DNA of 64,000 nucleotides. Source: Halohasta salina. GTDB lineage: Archaea; Halobacteriota; Halobacteria; Halobacteriales; Haloferacaceae. The position numbers and the translations under genes were made by a program. Where the stretch lies: positions 434,001 to 498,000 of the forward strand of contig NZ_JAMZIE010000002.1 of NCBI RefSeq assembly GCF_024178165.1, in the 5' to 3' direction. Below are positions 1-7,896 of the stretch, piece after piece; positions within the stretch are counted from its first letter, which is position 1, and every line of letters begins with the position of its first letter. Under the pieces are notes generated by a model that saw nothing but the letters and a program-made list of their open reading frames with translations, made no database searches and had not been told where the DNA came from.

Positions 1-1351
1 TGAGCTCGTCGTCGATCGCCTCGTCGGGCGAGATGAGATCCGCCTTCGAGCCGTCGTACTTCTCGGGCAGCTCGATACCGGGAGCTTCGAGGTCGTGTTC
101 CTCGGCCAGATCCCGTGGGTCGACGATCTCGCCGGCGATGGCCGCCGCGGTGGCGACTTCCGGCGAACAGAGGTAGACGTTGTCGTCTTCGATCCCCGAG
201 CGACCCTCGAAGTTGCGGTTGAAGGTACGCAGCGAGACCGAATCCGAGGCGGGCACGTGGCCGATGCCGATACAGGCACCACAGGTCGCCTCCGAGAAGT
301 TGACACCGGCGGCCATCAGTTCCGCGACGTGGCCCTGTCGGGCGAGGATCTCGGCGGACTGCTTCGAGGCAGGCGCGATGATCATCTCGGTGTGTTTGGC
401 CACCTCGTTGCCTTTGAGCATCTTCACCGCGGGCAGGATGTCCTCGTAGCTGCCGTTGGTACAGGAGCCGATCATGACCTGCTCGACGCGCTCGCCTTCG
501 ACCTCGCGGACGGGCACGACGTTGTCGGGCATGCTCGGCGTAGCGATGAGCGGTTCGAGCTCCGAGAGATCGATGGTGATCTCGTCGGCGTACTCGGCGT
601 CCTCGTCGGGGCCGAGCTCGACGAACTCGTCGGCGCGGCCGACGCGTTCGAGGTAGTCTTTGGTCTGCTCGTCGGTCGGGAAGATCGACGAGGTCGCACC
701 GAGTTCGGTACCCATGTTGGTGATCGTCGTTCGCTCGGGGACGGTGAGCGACTCGACGCCGGGACCGGTGTACTCGAAGACCTTGCCGACGCCACCCTTC
801 ACGCTGAGGCGGCGGAGCATCTCGAGGATGACGTCCTTCGCGGAGGCCCAGCCTTCGAGCTCGCCCTCAAGTCGGACGTTGACGACTTCCGGCATCTCGA
901 CGTAGTAGGCGCCGCCACCCATGGCAACGGCGATATCGAGGCCACCCGCACCGATGGCGAGTTGGCCAAGGCCGCCGGGGGTCGGTGTGTGGCTGTCCGA
1001 ACCGAGCAGCGTCTTGCCGGGGGCGGCGAAGTTCTCCTTGTGGACGTTGTGGCAAATACCGTTGCCGGGTCGGGAGAAGTGCGCGCCGAAGGTGCCAGCG
1101 GCCGAGCGGAGGAAGCGGTGGTCGTCGGTGTTTTTGAAGTCGAACTGATAGGTCTGGTGATCGCAGTACTGCGCGGCCAGCTCGGTCTGGACGTCTTCGA
1201 GGCCCAGCGCCTCGAACTGGAGCCAGACCATCGTGCCGGTGGTGTCCTGCGTCAGCGTCTGGTCGATTTCGATACCGATCTCCTCTCCGGGGGTGAGTTC
1301 CCCTTCGACGAGATGATCGTCGAGGATCTTCTCTGTGAGCGTCTGTCCCAT
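1..1351 (-). CDS. acn: Aconitate hydratase, N-terminal part (runs off the left edge)
   Basis: This is the first ~450 residues of aconitase, the [4Fe-4S] dehydratase that interconverts citrate and isocitrate in the TCA cycle. On the minus strand the protein starts MGQTLTEKILDDHLVEGE and shows the family motifs GSDSHTPTPGG, IGSCTNGSYED and EATCGACIGIG, which carry the cluster cysteines. The ATG occupies 1349-1351 and no stop occurs before base 1, so the C-terminal part lies outside the window. The large plus-strand open frame over the same bases is a shadow. Cytoplasmic. The gene points away from everything else here, so it is probably an independent unit. Confidence 0.95.
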   Translation of the reverse strand, partial: MGQTLTEKILDDHLVEGELTPGEEIGIEIDQTLTQDTTGTMVWLQFEALGLEDVQTELAAQYCDHQTYQFDFKNTDDHRFLRSAAGTFGAHFSRPGNGICHNVHKENFAAPGKTLLGSDSHTPTPGGLGQLAIGAGGLDIAVAMGGGAYYVEMPEVVNVRLEGELEGWASAKDVILEMLRRLSVKGGVGKVFEYTGPGVESLTVPERTTITNMGTELGATSSIFPTDEQTKDYLERVGRADEFVELGPDEDAEYADEITIDLSELEPLIATPSMPDNVVPVREVEGERVEQVMIGSCTNGSYEDILPAVKMLKGNEVAKHTEMIIAPASKQSAEILARQGHVAELMAAGVNFSEATCGACIGIGHVPASDSVSLRTFNRNFEGRSGIEDDNVYLCSPEVATAAAIAGEIVDPRDLAEEHDLEAPGIELPEKYDGSKADLISPDEAIDDEL

Positions 1352-1531
1352 AACACTCGCCGATGGTCCCTACGCGGGTATAAATCCCGCGTATTTCTCG
1401 ACTGTTAACCGTGTGGAATCGACCGCCGACATCCCCGTCGAGACGGCTCACCACCCCTACGCCATCGATTTTCGAGAATCGAACCAGTCCGATCTCGGTA
1501 CTGTTTAGTCGGTTCCGACGGAGCCTCGGCC

Positions 1532-1996
1532 ATGTTCGAATCAGGCGCGTTCGTCGGTCAGCATCTCACGCCGCTCGACGAGAGCCAACGCCAGCCCAAC
1601 GGCGTCGACCTCACGGCTGCAGTGATCTACGAGCAGACGGGCACTGGGCGGATCGACCGCGACGACAAGACGATCGGCGACCGCGAGGAAATCGGCCCGG
1701 TCGACGGCACCTACCGGCTCGATCCGGGCGCGTACATCGTTCAGTACGGCGAGACCGTCCACATCCCGGAGGATCATATCGGCTTCATCTACCCGCGGTC
1801 GTCGCTGATGCGGAACTCGTGTATGCTCCACACCGCGGTCTGGGATGCGGGCTACGAAGGGAAAGGCGAGGGCCTCCTGGAAGTCCACCACGAGATCGAG
1901 ATCGAACAGGGCGCACGCATCGCCCAGCTCGTCCTCGCCGAGGCCGACCACGAGGGCACCTACGACGGGAGCTATCAGGGCGAACACGTCGACTGA
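1532..1996 (+). CDS. dUTPase / dCTP deaminase-family protein
   Basis: A 154-residue member of the trimeric dUTPase/Dcd superfamily, which hydrolyses dUTP (or deaminates dCTP) to keep uracil out of DNA and to supply dUMP. The short length and the motifs NGVDLT near residue 24, YPRSSLMRN near residue 88 (the conserved Arg-Ser-Ser) and DAGYEGKGEG near residue 107 fit the family. It lacks the long N-terminal part typical of bacterial Dcd, so dUTP diphosphatase is the better guess, but a bifunctional activity cannot be excluded. It is transcribed divergently from aconitase. Confidence 0.8.
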   Translation: MFESGAFVGQHLTPLDESQRQPNGVDLTAAVIYEQTGTGRIDRDDKTIGDREEIGPVDGTYRLDPGAYIVQYGETVHIPEDHIGFIYPRSSLMRNSCMLHTAVWDAGYEGKGEGLLEVHHEIEIEQGARIAQLVLAEADHEGTYDGSYQGEHVD

Positions 1997-2025
1997 TACC
2001 GATGGGAGTACCTGTCGGAGTCGTA

Positions 2026-2256
2026 CTACTGCGTGTTTTCGTGGAGTGGATTTGGAAGGCGGTCGCCGAGGATAGCTGTGGTAGCCACTCCGCAGACGAT
2101 GCCGAGGGCCAGACCGATGACCTCACCGAACAGCATATTCCCGGCGATCGCGGTGCCGAAAAAGACCGCCCCACCGACGAGTACGACCGTCCAATCACGT
2201 AGCTCATCGATGATGATCGCTTTCAGCCCAGCGACCAGTTCCGTGAGGAGACCCAT
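2026..2256 (-). CDS. Small two-helix membrane protein, function unknown
   Basis: A 76-residue protein with two hydrophobic helices, roughly residues 23-42 (TVVLVGGAVFFGTAIAGNML) and 46-66, after an amphipathic N-terminus MGLLTELVAGLKAII. The short C-terminus is polar. It converges with the dUTPase gene, leaving 29 bases between the stops. Good haloarchaeal third-position bias supports a real gene. I do not recognise the family. Confidence 0.65.
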   Translation of the reverse strand: MGLLTELVAGLKAIIIDELRDWTVVLVGGAVFFGTAIAGNMLFGEVIGLALGIVCGVATTAILGDRLPNPLHENTQ

Positions 2257-2394
2257 ACGGGCGCATCAGGATGTCAGTACAAAACCATTTTGATCAACAG
2301 CACAGCCCCATGACCATACTGCCTTCTGGAACGGTTTGGCTGCGCCACCGCGGGGACGGCTCACTCGTTCGTCGGTCGGAGACCGTCGACTGAG

Positions 2395-2964
2395 CTACTC
2401 GACGTCCTCGAACGGCGCGTCGACGAGTTCGGCGGCGGCGTCGGCCTCGGTGTCGTCCACCAGCGAGGCGAGATAGGGGGCGTCGGGATTGAAATGCCGG
2501 TGGGTGAGCGTCGAGGCGGCGTGATCCAGCGCCAGCGCCAGACTCGACGTCGTCTGGACGAGCCGGTGGCGGATCCCGCGGTTGCGGTCGTGGACGTAGA
2601 GTTCGATCTCGTCGGTCGGCAGGAAGATGTCGACCGGTTTGAGGATGACGTCGTAGGAGCGCTGGGTGTGGCTGAACACGAGCGCGTCGGCCAGTGGCTC
2701 GTCGCCGAACTTGACGATCTCGGGGTCGACCGCCCAGCCGGGGTCGAGCCGCCGATTCAGCGCGCGATAGTTGATGACGTTGCGGACGGTTGTCCGCTCG
2801 CGGATCGTTTCGAGGTCGACCCGCGGCTCGGATTTGAACACGGTGACGAGCCGCCTGACCAGCACGTCGATCGACTCCGAGGGGACCTCGTCGGCCGCCG
2901 ACTCGTCGGCCGTGGCTGTGGGCACGGACGAATCGGCCTCGGCAGCGGGGTCGGTGTCAGTCAT
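2395..2964 (-). CDS. Conserved haloarchaeal protein of unknown function
   Basis: A 189-residue soluble protein. The first ~35 residues are an acidic, low-complexity tail (MTDTDPAAEADSS...), followed by a folded part from about residue 38 (VLVRRLVTVFKSEPRVDLETI) to 170 with a mix of basic and hydrophobic segments and no membrane helix. I chose the ATG at 2964; an ATG six codons upstream (2982) is possible. No catalytic motif is visible. It stands alone between a membrane protein and tRNA-Lys. Confidence 0.6.
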   Translation of the reverse strand: MTDTDPAAEADSSVPTATADESAADEVPSESIDVLVRRLVTVFKSEPRVDLETIRERTTVRNVINYRALNRRLDPGWAVDPEIVKFGDEPLADALVFSHTQRSYDVILKPVDIFLPTDEIELYVHDRNRGIRHRLVQTTSSLALALDHAASTLTHRHFNPDAPYLASLVDDTEADAAAELVDAPFEDVE

Positions 2965-3093
2965 GCGCTGGCTCGCTGTCACCTCACGCTTGGATCCACT
3001 CCCTCAAAAATTGCTCGTACGGCCGCCGGTTCCCCGCGATATCGATGCGTCTGAACGGTGCTGTCGTTCAAGCCGTTCACGACGACGCAGAGA

Positions 3094-3118
3094 AAGCGGG
3101 CTGGGAGGGAGTTGAACC
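3094..3118. repeat. 25-bp exact copy of the tRNA-Lys 3' end (att-like remnant)
   Basis: Bases 3094-3118 are identical to 3191-3215, which cover the acceptor stem, part of the T arm and flank of tRNA-Lys. The copy lies 97 bases downstream of the tRNA 3' end and the rest of the tRNA is missing. Such tail copies are the classic mark of integration at a tRNA 3' end. Confidence 0.8.
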
Positions 3119-3193
3119 ACGGTCGCAGCAAGCTGCTCCCTGATTCAACGCCCTCGACAGTCGCTTCGCTCTCCACGTTGTTCCGAGCAGAAG

Positions 3194-3267
3194 CGGGCTG
3201 GGAGGGAGTTGAACCCCCGACCGTCTGGTTAAAAGCCAGACGCTCTCCCTAACTGAGCTACCAGCCC
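3194..3267 (-). tRNA. tRNA-Lys (anticodon TTT)
   Basis: Read on the minus strand the sequence folds into a full cloverleaf: acceptor stem GGGCTGG/CCAGCCC, D arm GCTC...GAGC, anticodon stem TCTGG/CCAGA with loop CTTTTAA, T stem GGGGG/CCCTC with TTCAACT loop. The anticodon TTT specifies lysine. Base 3194 gives the discriminator G; the terminal CCA is not encoded. No intron is seen. Confidence 0.95.
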
Positions 3268-3356
3268 TCACTCGAATTTGCCCACACGCGGTCATAAGCG
3301 TTTACATCGTTCGCCGCCGCGGGCTGCGGTCACACTATCCCGTCGACTGACAGGAG

Positions 3357-4019
3357 CTACCCGTCCCGCTCGAAGTACGTCGACAGCGCGTCGGCGACGA
3401 CCGCGCCGGGGTCGCGGTTGGCCATCGAGGCCCGGTGGCGGAGTTCGACGTACAGCTCCGGTGGCAGCGTCATCGATAGCTGGCCGGGCGTCAGCCCGTG
3501 GTCCCGAAGGGCGGCCTCGACGTCGGACCCGTTGTTGATCTCGCTGGCGACCGACCGGATGTCCCGTACCGTGAGGTCGGCATCCAGACTCGCCCACGCC
3601 AGCAGATACCGGTCTTCGGTCGGCACACGGGCGATATGTTTGGCCGCCGTCGGAGCGATATGCCCGCGGGCGACGTGTCGACGGATCGACTGTGGTAGGT
3701 CGTGGACACGGGCCCACTTCCGGATAAACGAGACGGTCACGCCTTCGCCGGCTCGCTCGGCGGCCTGCTTGTACGAGCCGACGCCGCGGACCAGCGCCGC
3801 ACACGCCGCCGCGCCCCGCAGCATCAGCACGTGGTCGTTGCCGCCGACCGCGCCGGTGGCGAACTCGGCGACGACATCGGCGGCTTCCTGTACGCTGGCG
3901 GGATCGTCGGGATCGAAGCCGACCGCTTCGGCGGCCCGCTCGCCGGTGATCGCCGGATCCGCACGCACGACGGGGGTGCCGACCGGTGTGTCTCGGTCCG
4001 AGCCGTACTCCTCACTCAT
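3357..4019 (-). CDS. ParB/KorB-like HTH plus ribbon-helix-helix DNA-binding protein
   Basis: A 220-residue predicted DNA-binding protein. After an acidic N-terminus, residues ~90-160 (GVTVSFIRKWARVHDLPQSI, then ARGHIAPTAAKHIARVP) resemble the HTH region of ParB/KorB proteins, including the GHIAPTAAKHIA stretch that matches their conserved G-x-I-s-x-x-h-A pattern. The last ~40 residues (LSMTLPPELYVELRHRASMA) look like a ribbon-helix-helix strand and helix. A role in gene regulation or chromosome maintenance is inferred; there is no ParA neighbour. I start at ATG 4019; a TTG four codons upstream is less likely. Confidence 0.65.
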   Translation of the reverse strand: MSEEYGSDRDTPVGTPVVRADPAITGERAAEAVGFDPDDPASVQEAADVVAEFATGAVGGNDHVLMLRGAAACAALVRGVGSYKQAAERAGEGVTVSFIRKWARVHDLPQSIRRHVARGHIAPTAAKHIARVPTEDRYLLAWASLDADLTVRDIRSVASEINNGSDVEAALRDHGLTPGQLSMTLPPELYVELRHRASMANRDPGAVVADALSTYFERDG

Positions 4020-4113
4020 CGACTGATCCAACAGCCGCCATGGTCAAAAGTATCGCGCACACTGACGGGCCGTCGACATCGATCGTGGTCGACCGAGAGT
4101 GAGACCGGCGGCC

Positions 4114-4314
4114 CTACGGACACAGCAGTGTGGCGTCGGCCGCGTCGACATCGTCGCCGTCGGGATCGTCGGCCTCGGCCTCGGCTTCGGACGTCTCGGC
4201 ATTCTCGTCGTCGGCGTCACTGTCGCTGTCACGCTGCGCCGACAGGTGTTCCCAGACTTCCGCACAGCCGGCGCCGTCGGAGAGATCTGCCAGATGGTCC
4301 GTCTCGTCGCTCAT
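4114..4314 (-). CDS. Small, very acidic hypothetical protein
   Basis: A 66-residue protein beginning MSDETDHLADLSDGAGCAEV, followed by a run dominated by Asp, Glu, Ala and Ser and ending LLCP. It has one cysteine near residue 17 and one at the C-terminus. No domain is recognised. The start at 4314 is preferred to an upstream in-frame codon because the upstream extension is basic and unlike the rest. Confidence 0.5.
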   Translation of the reverse strand: MSDETDHLADLSDGAGCAEVWEHLSAQRDSDSDADDENAETSEAEAEADDPDGDDVDAADATLLCP

Positions 4315-4562
4315 AGAGTCGCCTCCGTAGGTACTGCTGTCATCGATACCTCGTAGACACCCATCACGCTTAACCACCGTCTAACCCGTAACACTGGCCC
4401 GCGCTCTGTGATAGGGGAGACTCTTGCGCCTATCACCGACGCCGAAACTGGGGCCGAATCGAATCCGGGCGGTCGAATCACCCTCCGGAGTGGCGTCAAC
4501 GGTGCGGTCAGTGATTGCAGCGGTCGACTGATACACCTCCGTGGGGCGCCTACCGATCCGCA

Positions 4563-4880
4563 ATGAGTGTCGCCCTGCGAATCCTCGACGACGGCGCGTG
4601 GCTCTCGGTCGACGACCAGCGCCGGGTCAGCGTCAGCGAACTGTGGCGGCTCGACGCCCCCGAGTTCTGTGACTGTGACCTCGTCGACTTCATCGCCGAG
4701 GGGTTTACCGAGGTGTCGGCCGACGGCCGCGAGGTGGCGGTCACCACCTACGGGAAGTGTATCGCCTGCGGCGAAAGCGGCGTTCCCGGCAGACTCCCAG
4801 TCGGCCGGATCCGCGAGGGGAGCTACGAGGGGTACGACCGCCAACACGTCGTGTTGCGGCCGATCGAACGCCGGGGGTAA
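4563..4880 (+). CDS. Small cysteine-rich haloarchaeal protein, function unknown
   Basis: A 105-residue acidic protein with a CDC motif near residue 38 (PEFCDCDLVDF) and a CxxC motif near residue 65 (KCIACGES), which together could bind a metal such as zinc. No membrane segment. It ends 89 bases before the nitrite reductase start and is co-directional with it, so co-transcription is possible but not shown. Confidence 0.6.
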   Translation: MSVALRILDDGAWLSVDDQRRVSVSELWRLDAPEFCDCDLVDFIAEGFTEVSADGREVAVTTYGKCIACGESGVPGRLPVGRIREGSYEGYDRQHVVLRPIERRG

Positions 4881-4969
4881 TTGTCGGCAACATCATCCGG
4901 TATACGGAACCACCGGGGAGGGTTGACGCGGCAACCGGCTGTTTACGTGTGGGGGGTTTGGGAGGAGAC

Positions 4970-6739
4970 ATGCCAACCGACGTCGAGCGATGGAAATCAG
5001 AGGTCTACGGCAACGAGATCCGGGAGCATCTCTTCCGGTTCGCCGAGGAGGGCTGGGAGTCGATTCCGGAGGACGAACACGACGCGTGGTTCGAGCGCTT
5101 CAAATGGTGGGGACTGTACCACCAGCGAAATGGTCAGGAAAGCTACTTCATGATGCGGATCGGCACGCCCAACGGCGTGCTCGAACCGGGCCAGACCGAG
5201 GTCGTCGCCGAGATCGCCGACGAGTACGCCCGCGGTCCCGAAACGAACCCCGAGTTTGGCGATGGCTACGTCGACTGGACGACCCGCCAATCGATCCAGC
5301 TCCACTGGATCAAACTGGAGGATATCCCCGCGATCTTCGAGAAACTCGAAGCCAACGGGCTGTCGACCCAGCAGGCCTGTGGCGACTCCTGGCGGAACAT
5401 CGTCGGCAACCCGATGGCCGGGAAGGCCCCGGAGTTCGTCGACGCCCTCCCCGTAATCGAAGAACTCAACGAGACGTTCAAAGGCAACGAGGACCACGCG
5501 AACCTCCCGCGCAAATGGAAGGTCTCGGTCACCGGCTCGCCCGACGGCTCGGGACAGGGCGACATCAACGATCTCGCGCTCGAACCCGCCTCCAAGGAGA
5601 TCGACGGCGAGGAAGTACGGGGTTTCAACGTCCGCGTCGGCGGCGGCCTCTCGCGGAACGAACCGCGCTTGGCCCGCGATATCGATGTCTTCGTTCGCCC
5701 GGAGAACGCCGTCGAGGTCGCCGGCGGCATCTCCGCGCTGTTCCGTGAGCACGGCGACCGCGAGGACCGGTACAACGCCCGGATCAAGTTCCTCGTCGAC
5801 GAGTGGGGGCCCGAAAAGCTCCGCCGCGTCTTGCAGGAGGACTTCGTCGACTTCGAACTCGAATCGGCCGGCGAGGACATCCGCGAGCAGTACACCTACA
5901 ACGCCGGCGGCGAGGAACACGGCGACTTGATCGGCGTTCACGAACAGCGCGACGGCAACTACTACGTCGGGCTCAACGTCTTGGTCGGCCGAATGGGTGC
6001 CGACGATACCCTTGAACTCGCCCGACTCGCCGAGGAGTACGGCTCCGGCGAGGTCCGGATCAGCCAGCGGCAGAACGTGATGATTACGGACGTGCCCGAG
6101 GCGGACCTCGACGACCTGCTCGACGAACCGCTCCTTGAGGACTACTCGCCGGACCCCCATCCGTTCATGCGTGGCTCGGTCGCCTGTACCGGAACGGAGT
6201 TCTGTTCGCTCTCGATCGTCGAGACGAAGAACCGTCAAGTACGGTACGCACGGTGGCTCAAGGAGAACGTCGACCTCCCCGAGGGCGTCGAGGACTTCCA
6301 CATTCACCTCTCGGGCTGTACGGCCTCCTGTGCCCAGCCGCAGATCGCCGACATCTCGCTGCGCGGGATGAAAACCCGGAAGGACGGCGAGCCGGTCGAG
6401 GCCCTCGACATCGGACTGGGCGGCGGCCTCGGCGAGAACCCGCAGTTCGCCGACTGGGTCGGCCAACGCGTGCCGGCCGACGAGGTCCCCGGCGCGATCG
6501 AGAACCTGCTGGCGACGTTCGAGGACAACCGCGAGGGCAGCGAAACCTTCCGCGAGTTCATCGCCCGCCACGACGAGGAGGAACTAGAGGAGTTCATCGA
6601 GCCCGAGGAGACCAGCTACGAGGATCCCTACATGCACAACACCAAGATGACGTGGTACCCCTACGCCGAAGACGACGACATGGACGCCTCGCCCGCCCCG
6701 ACCGACGGTGACGGCAACTCCATCGTCGCCGACGACTGA
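4970..6739 (+). CDS. Ferredoxin-type nitrite/sulfite reductase (siroheme, 4Fe-4S)
   Basis: A 589-residue assimilatory nitrite or sulfite reductase, carrying out six-electron reduction of nitrite to ammonium or sulfite to sulfide. The cluster and siroheme ligands are visible as Cys406-x5-Cys412 (ACTGTEFCS) and Cys450-x3-Cys454 (SGCTASCAQPQ). The two ferredoxin-like half domains are present (RQSIQLHWI near residue 105 and RISQRQNVMITDV near 365). The start at 4970 is preceded by GGAGG at 4961-4965. Length fits haloarchaeal assimilatory nitrite reductases; sulfite as substrate cannot be excluded. No nitrate reductase or transporter lies next to it. The extreme C-terminus is acidic. Confidence 0.85.
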   Translation: MPTDVERWKSEVYGNEIREHLFRFAEEGWESIPEDEHDAWFERFKWWGLYHQRNGQESYFMMRIGTPNGVLEPGQTEVVAEIADEYARGPETNPEFGDGYVDWTTRQSIQLHWIKLEDIPAIFEKLEANGLSTQQACGDSWRNIVGNPMAGKAPEFVDALPVIEELNETFKGNEDHANLPRKWKVSVTGSPDGSGQGDINDLALEPASKEIDGEEVRGFNVRVGGGLSRNEPRLARDIDVFVRPENAVEVAGGISALFREHGDREDRYNARIKFLVDEWGPEKLRRVLQEDFVDFELESAGEDIREQYTYNAGGEEHGDLIGVHEQRDGNYYVGLNVLVGRMGADDTLELARLAEEYGSGEVRISQRQNVMITDVPEADLDDLLDEPLLEDYSPDPHPFMRGSVACTGTEFCSLSIVETKNRQVRYARWLKENVDLPEGVEDFHIHLSGCTASCAQPQIADISLRGMKTRKDGEPVEALDIGLGGGLGENPQFADWVGQRVPADEVPGAIENLLATFEDNREGSETFREFIARHDEEELEEFIEPEETSYEDPYMHNTKMTWYPYAEDDDMDASPAPTDGDGNSIVADD

Positions 6740-6759
6740 TCGCCGGCCGACTGCGCGGC

Positions 6760-6797
6760 GGTAGCCGGATGCTACCGTCTGGTAGTCGACGCCTACC
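6760..6797. repeat. Tandem GGTAG-N7-CTACC dyads in a convergent intergenic gap
   Basis: Two perfect 5-bp inverted repeats, 6760-6776 and 6781-6797, each GGTAG, seven bases, CTACC, with centres 21 bp apart (two helical turns). They sit between the stop of the nitrite reductase (6739) and the stop of the convergent acetyltransferase gene (6804). The same dyad recurs upstream of genes in the polysaccharide island. They could bind a protein or form hairpins in RNA. Confidence 0.7.
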
Positions 6798-6803
6798 GAC
6801 GGC

Positions 6804-7649
6804 TCATCGCACGAGATAGTAGGGATCGCTTTCGATCCGCTCGGCGAGGAACGCCTCCATATCGCCGGCCCGAACCCCCATCACGTTCAGTCCGTCGAGC
6901 AGATAGTGATCCATCACTCCCGCGGCCACCATGTCGTCCCGGAGGCCGCGGCGGTTCCAGAAGTAGAGGTAGTTGTTCTTGCTGTAGGTTCGTTGGGTGA
7001 TCGATTCGGTCGACCCGTCGGCACGGAGTTCACCCTCGATTTCGATCGTCGAGGCGTAGGGGACGTCACAGATGCGTTCGATATAGTGAAGCTGTGTCGA
7101 GATCAGCCACGGCGTCCCGATGTTGAGACAGAGGACGTTGTCGTCGCTAAGTCGGCCGTAACAGCCCGCCGGCGAGAAGGTGTCCCGGAACGTACAGTCG
7201 GCGAACCGATACGGCCCCCCGACGAGGATCGAGTGGAGTGGATCCGGCGTCCGGTAGTCGGCGTCCTCGAAGAACAGTCCCGAGAACGCACCCAACTCCG
7301 GCGGCGTGTCGTCGACGTCGAACCGACGGGTCTCCCGGAACGATTTGGTGAATCCCGGCACCAACACCGACTCGAAGGCCCGGTCCAGCCGGTCGACGAT
7401 GGCCTCGTAGGGGTCGCCGCCGAGTGCGGTTTTGACGTCGCTCAGCCCGATATGGACGAAGACGATGTCGTCGGTGTAGCCCTCGATGATCGTATCGAGG
7501 AGGGATCCGTCGATCGGCCCGACCGACCGGCTTCGCTGTTTGTACAGGTAGTGGGTGGCACTACACCACGCCGTTTCGGGGAGGTGTGTGACGCGCTGGA
7601 TGGCGCGGCGAGCGGTCGACCGAGAGCTGTGTGAACTGTTTCGAATCAT
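6804..7649 (-). CDS. AAC(3)-family N-acetyltransferase-like protein
   Basis: A 281-residue protein of the aminoglycoside 3-N-acetyltransferase fold. The family core runs from residue ~65 (DDIVFVHIGLSDVKTALGGD) through VLVPGFTKSF and the segment DPLHSILVGG to NIGTPWLIST. Members in glycan clusters probably acylate amino sugars with acetyl-CoA rather than confer resistance; that role is inferred from position. The start at 7649 (MIRNSSHSS) gives the usual length; an in-frame ATG at 7748 would add 33 residues rich in Arg and Ser. It is divergent from the DUF354 gene and converges with the reductase. Confidence 0.7.
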   Translation of the reverse strand: MIRNSSHSSRSTARRAIQRVTHLPETAWCSATHYLYKQRSRSVGPIDGSLLDTIIEGYTDDIVFVHIGLSDVKTALGGDPYEAIVDRLDRAFESVLVPGFTKSFRETRRFDVDDTPPELGAFSGLFFEDADYRTPDPLHSILVGGPYRFADCTFRDTFSPAGCYGRLSDDNVLCLNIGTPWLISTQLHYIERICDVPYASTIEIEGELRADGSTESITQRTYSKNNYLYFWNRRGLRDDMVAAGVMDHYLLDGLNVMGVRAGDMEAFLAERIESDPYYLVR

Positions 7650-7776
7650 ATTGATCGAACCGCGAGCAACTGATATCGACCGCCGTTTCCCTGTCGCAAG
7701 ACGTTTGCCGGCTGATCGGGCGTAGTCCGACTCGGTACTGGAAGCCATCGGCCGATCACACTTCAGTAGGTGGGGC

Positions 7777-7784
7777 ATAACAAA
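7777..7784 (+). promoter_or_regulatory. ATAACAAA promoter box for the DUF354 operon
   Basis: C-ATAACAAA-CCG starts 33 bases before the ATG of a 28-codon leader ORF at 7810, which overlaps the DUF354 start. The spacing fits a leaderless transcript starting at the leader ORF. Confidence 0.65.
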
Positions 7785-7809
7785 CCGTACAACCCACTGC
7801 TGGCCATCC

Positions 7810-7896
7810 ATGCCAGATTCGAATTGGGTGCAGGCGATCGATCGAACAGCGCCGAGTCGACCGCAGGCCGGCGGGCGCGACCGCCGTGATCACTGA
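7810..7896 (+). CDS. Putative leader peptide ORF coupled to the DUF354 gene
   Basis: A 28-codon ORF starting MPDSNWVQAIDR and ending GGRDRRDH. Its TGA (7894-7896) overlaps the ATG of the DUF354 gene as TGATG. It begins 33 bases after the first base of an ATAACAAA box, the same spacing at which ordinary genes start in this island. The peptide is basic and unlike neighbouring acidic proteins. I infer translation coupling, not a function of the peptide itself. It could be fortuitous; the recurrence of the arrangement at four other genes argues against that. Confidence 0.5.
   Translation: MPDSNWVQAIDRTAPSRPQAGGRDRRDH

Noticed and set aside
1348-1356. CATAACAC near the aconitase start, similar to the ATAACAAA box
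   Set aside because: It differs from the box, overlaps the start codon on the other strand and has no gene at the right distance.
95-1408. 437-residue plus-strand open frame
   Set aside because: It is a shadow of aconitase on the other strand; the minus-strand protein has clear aconitase motifs.
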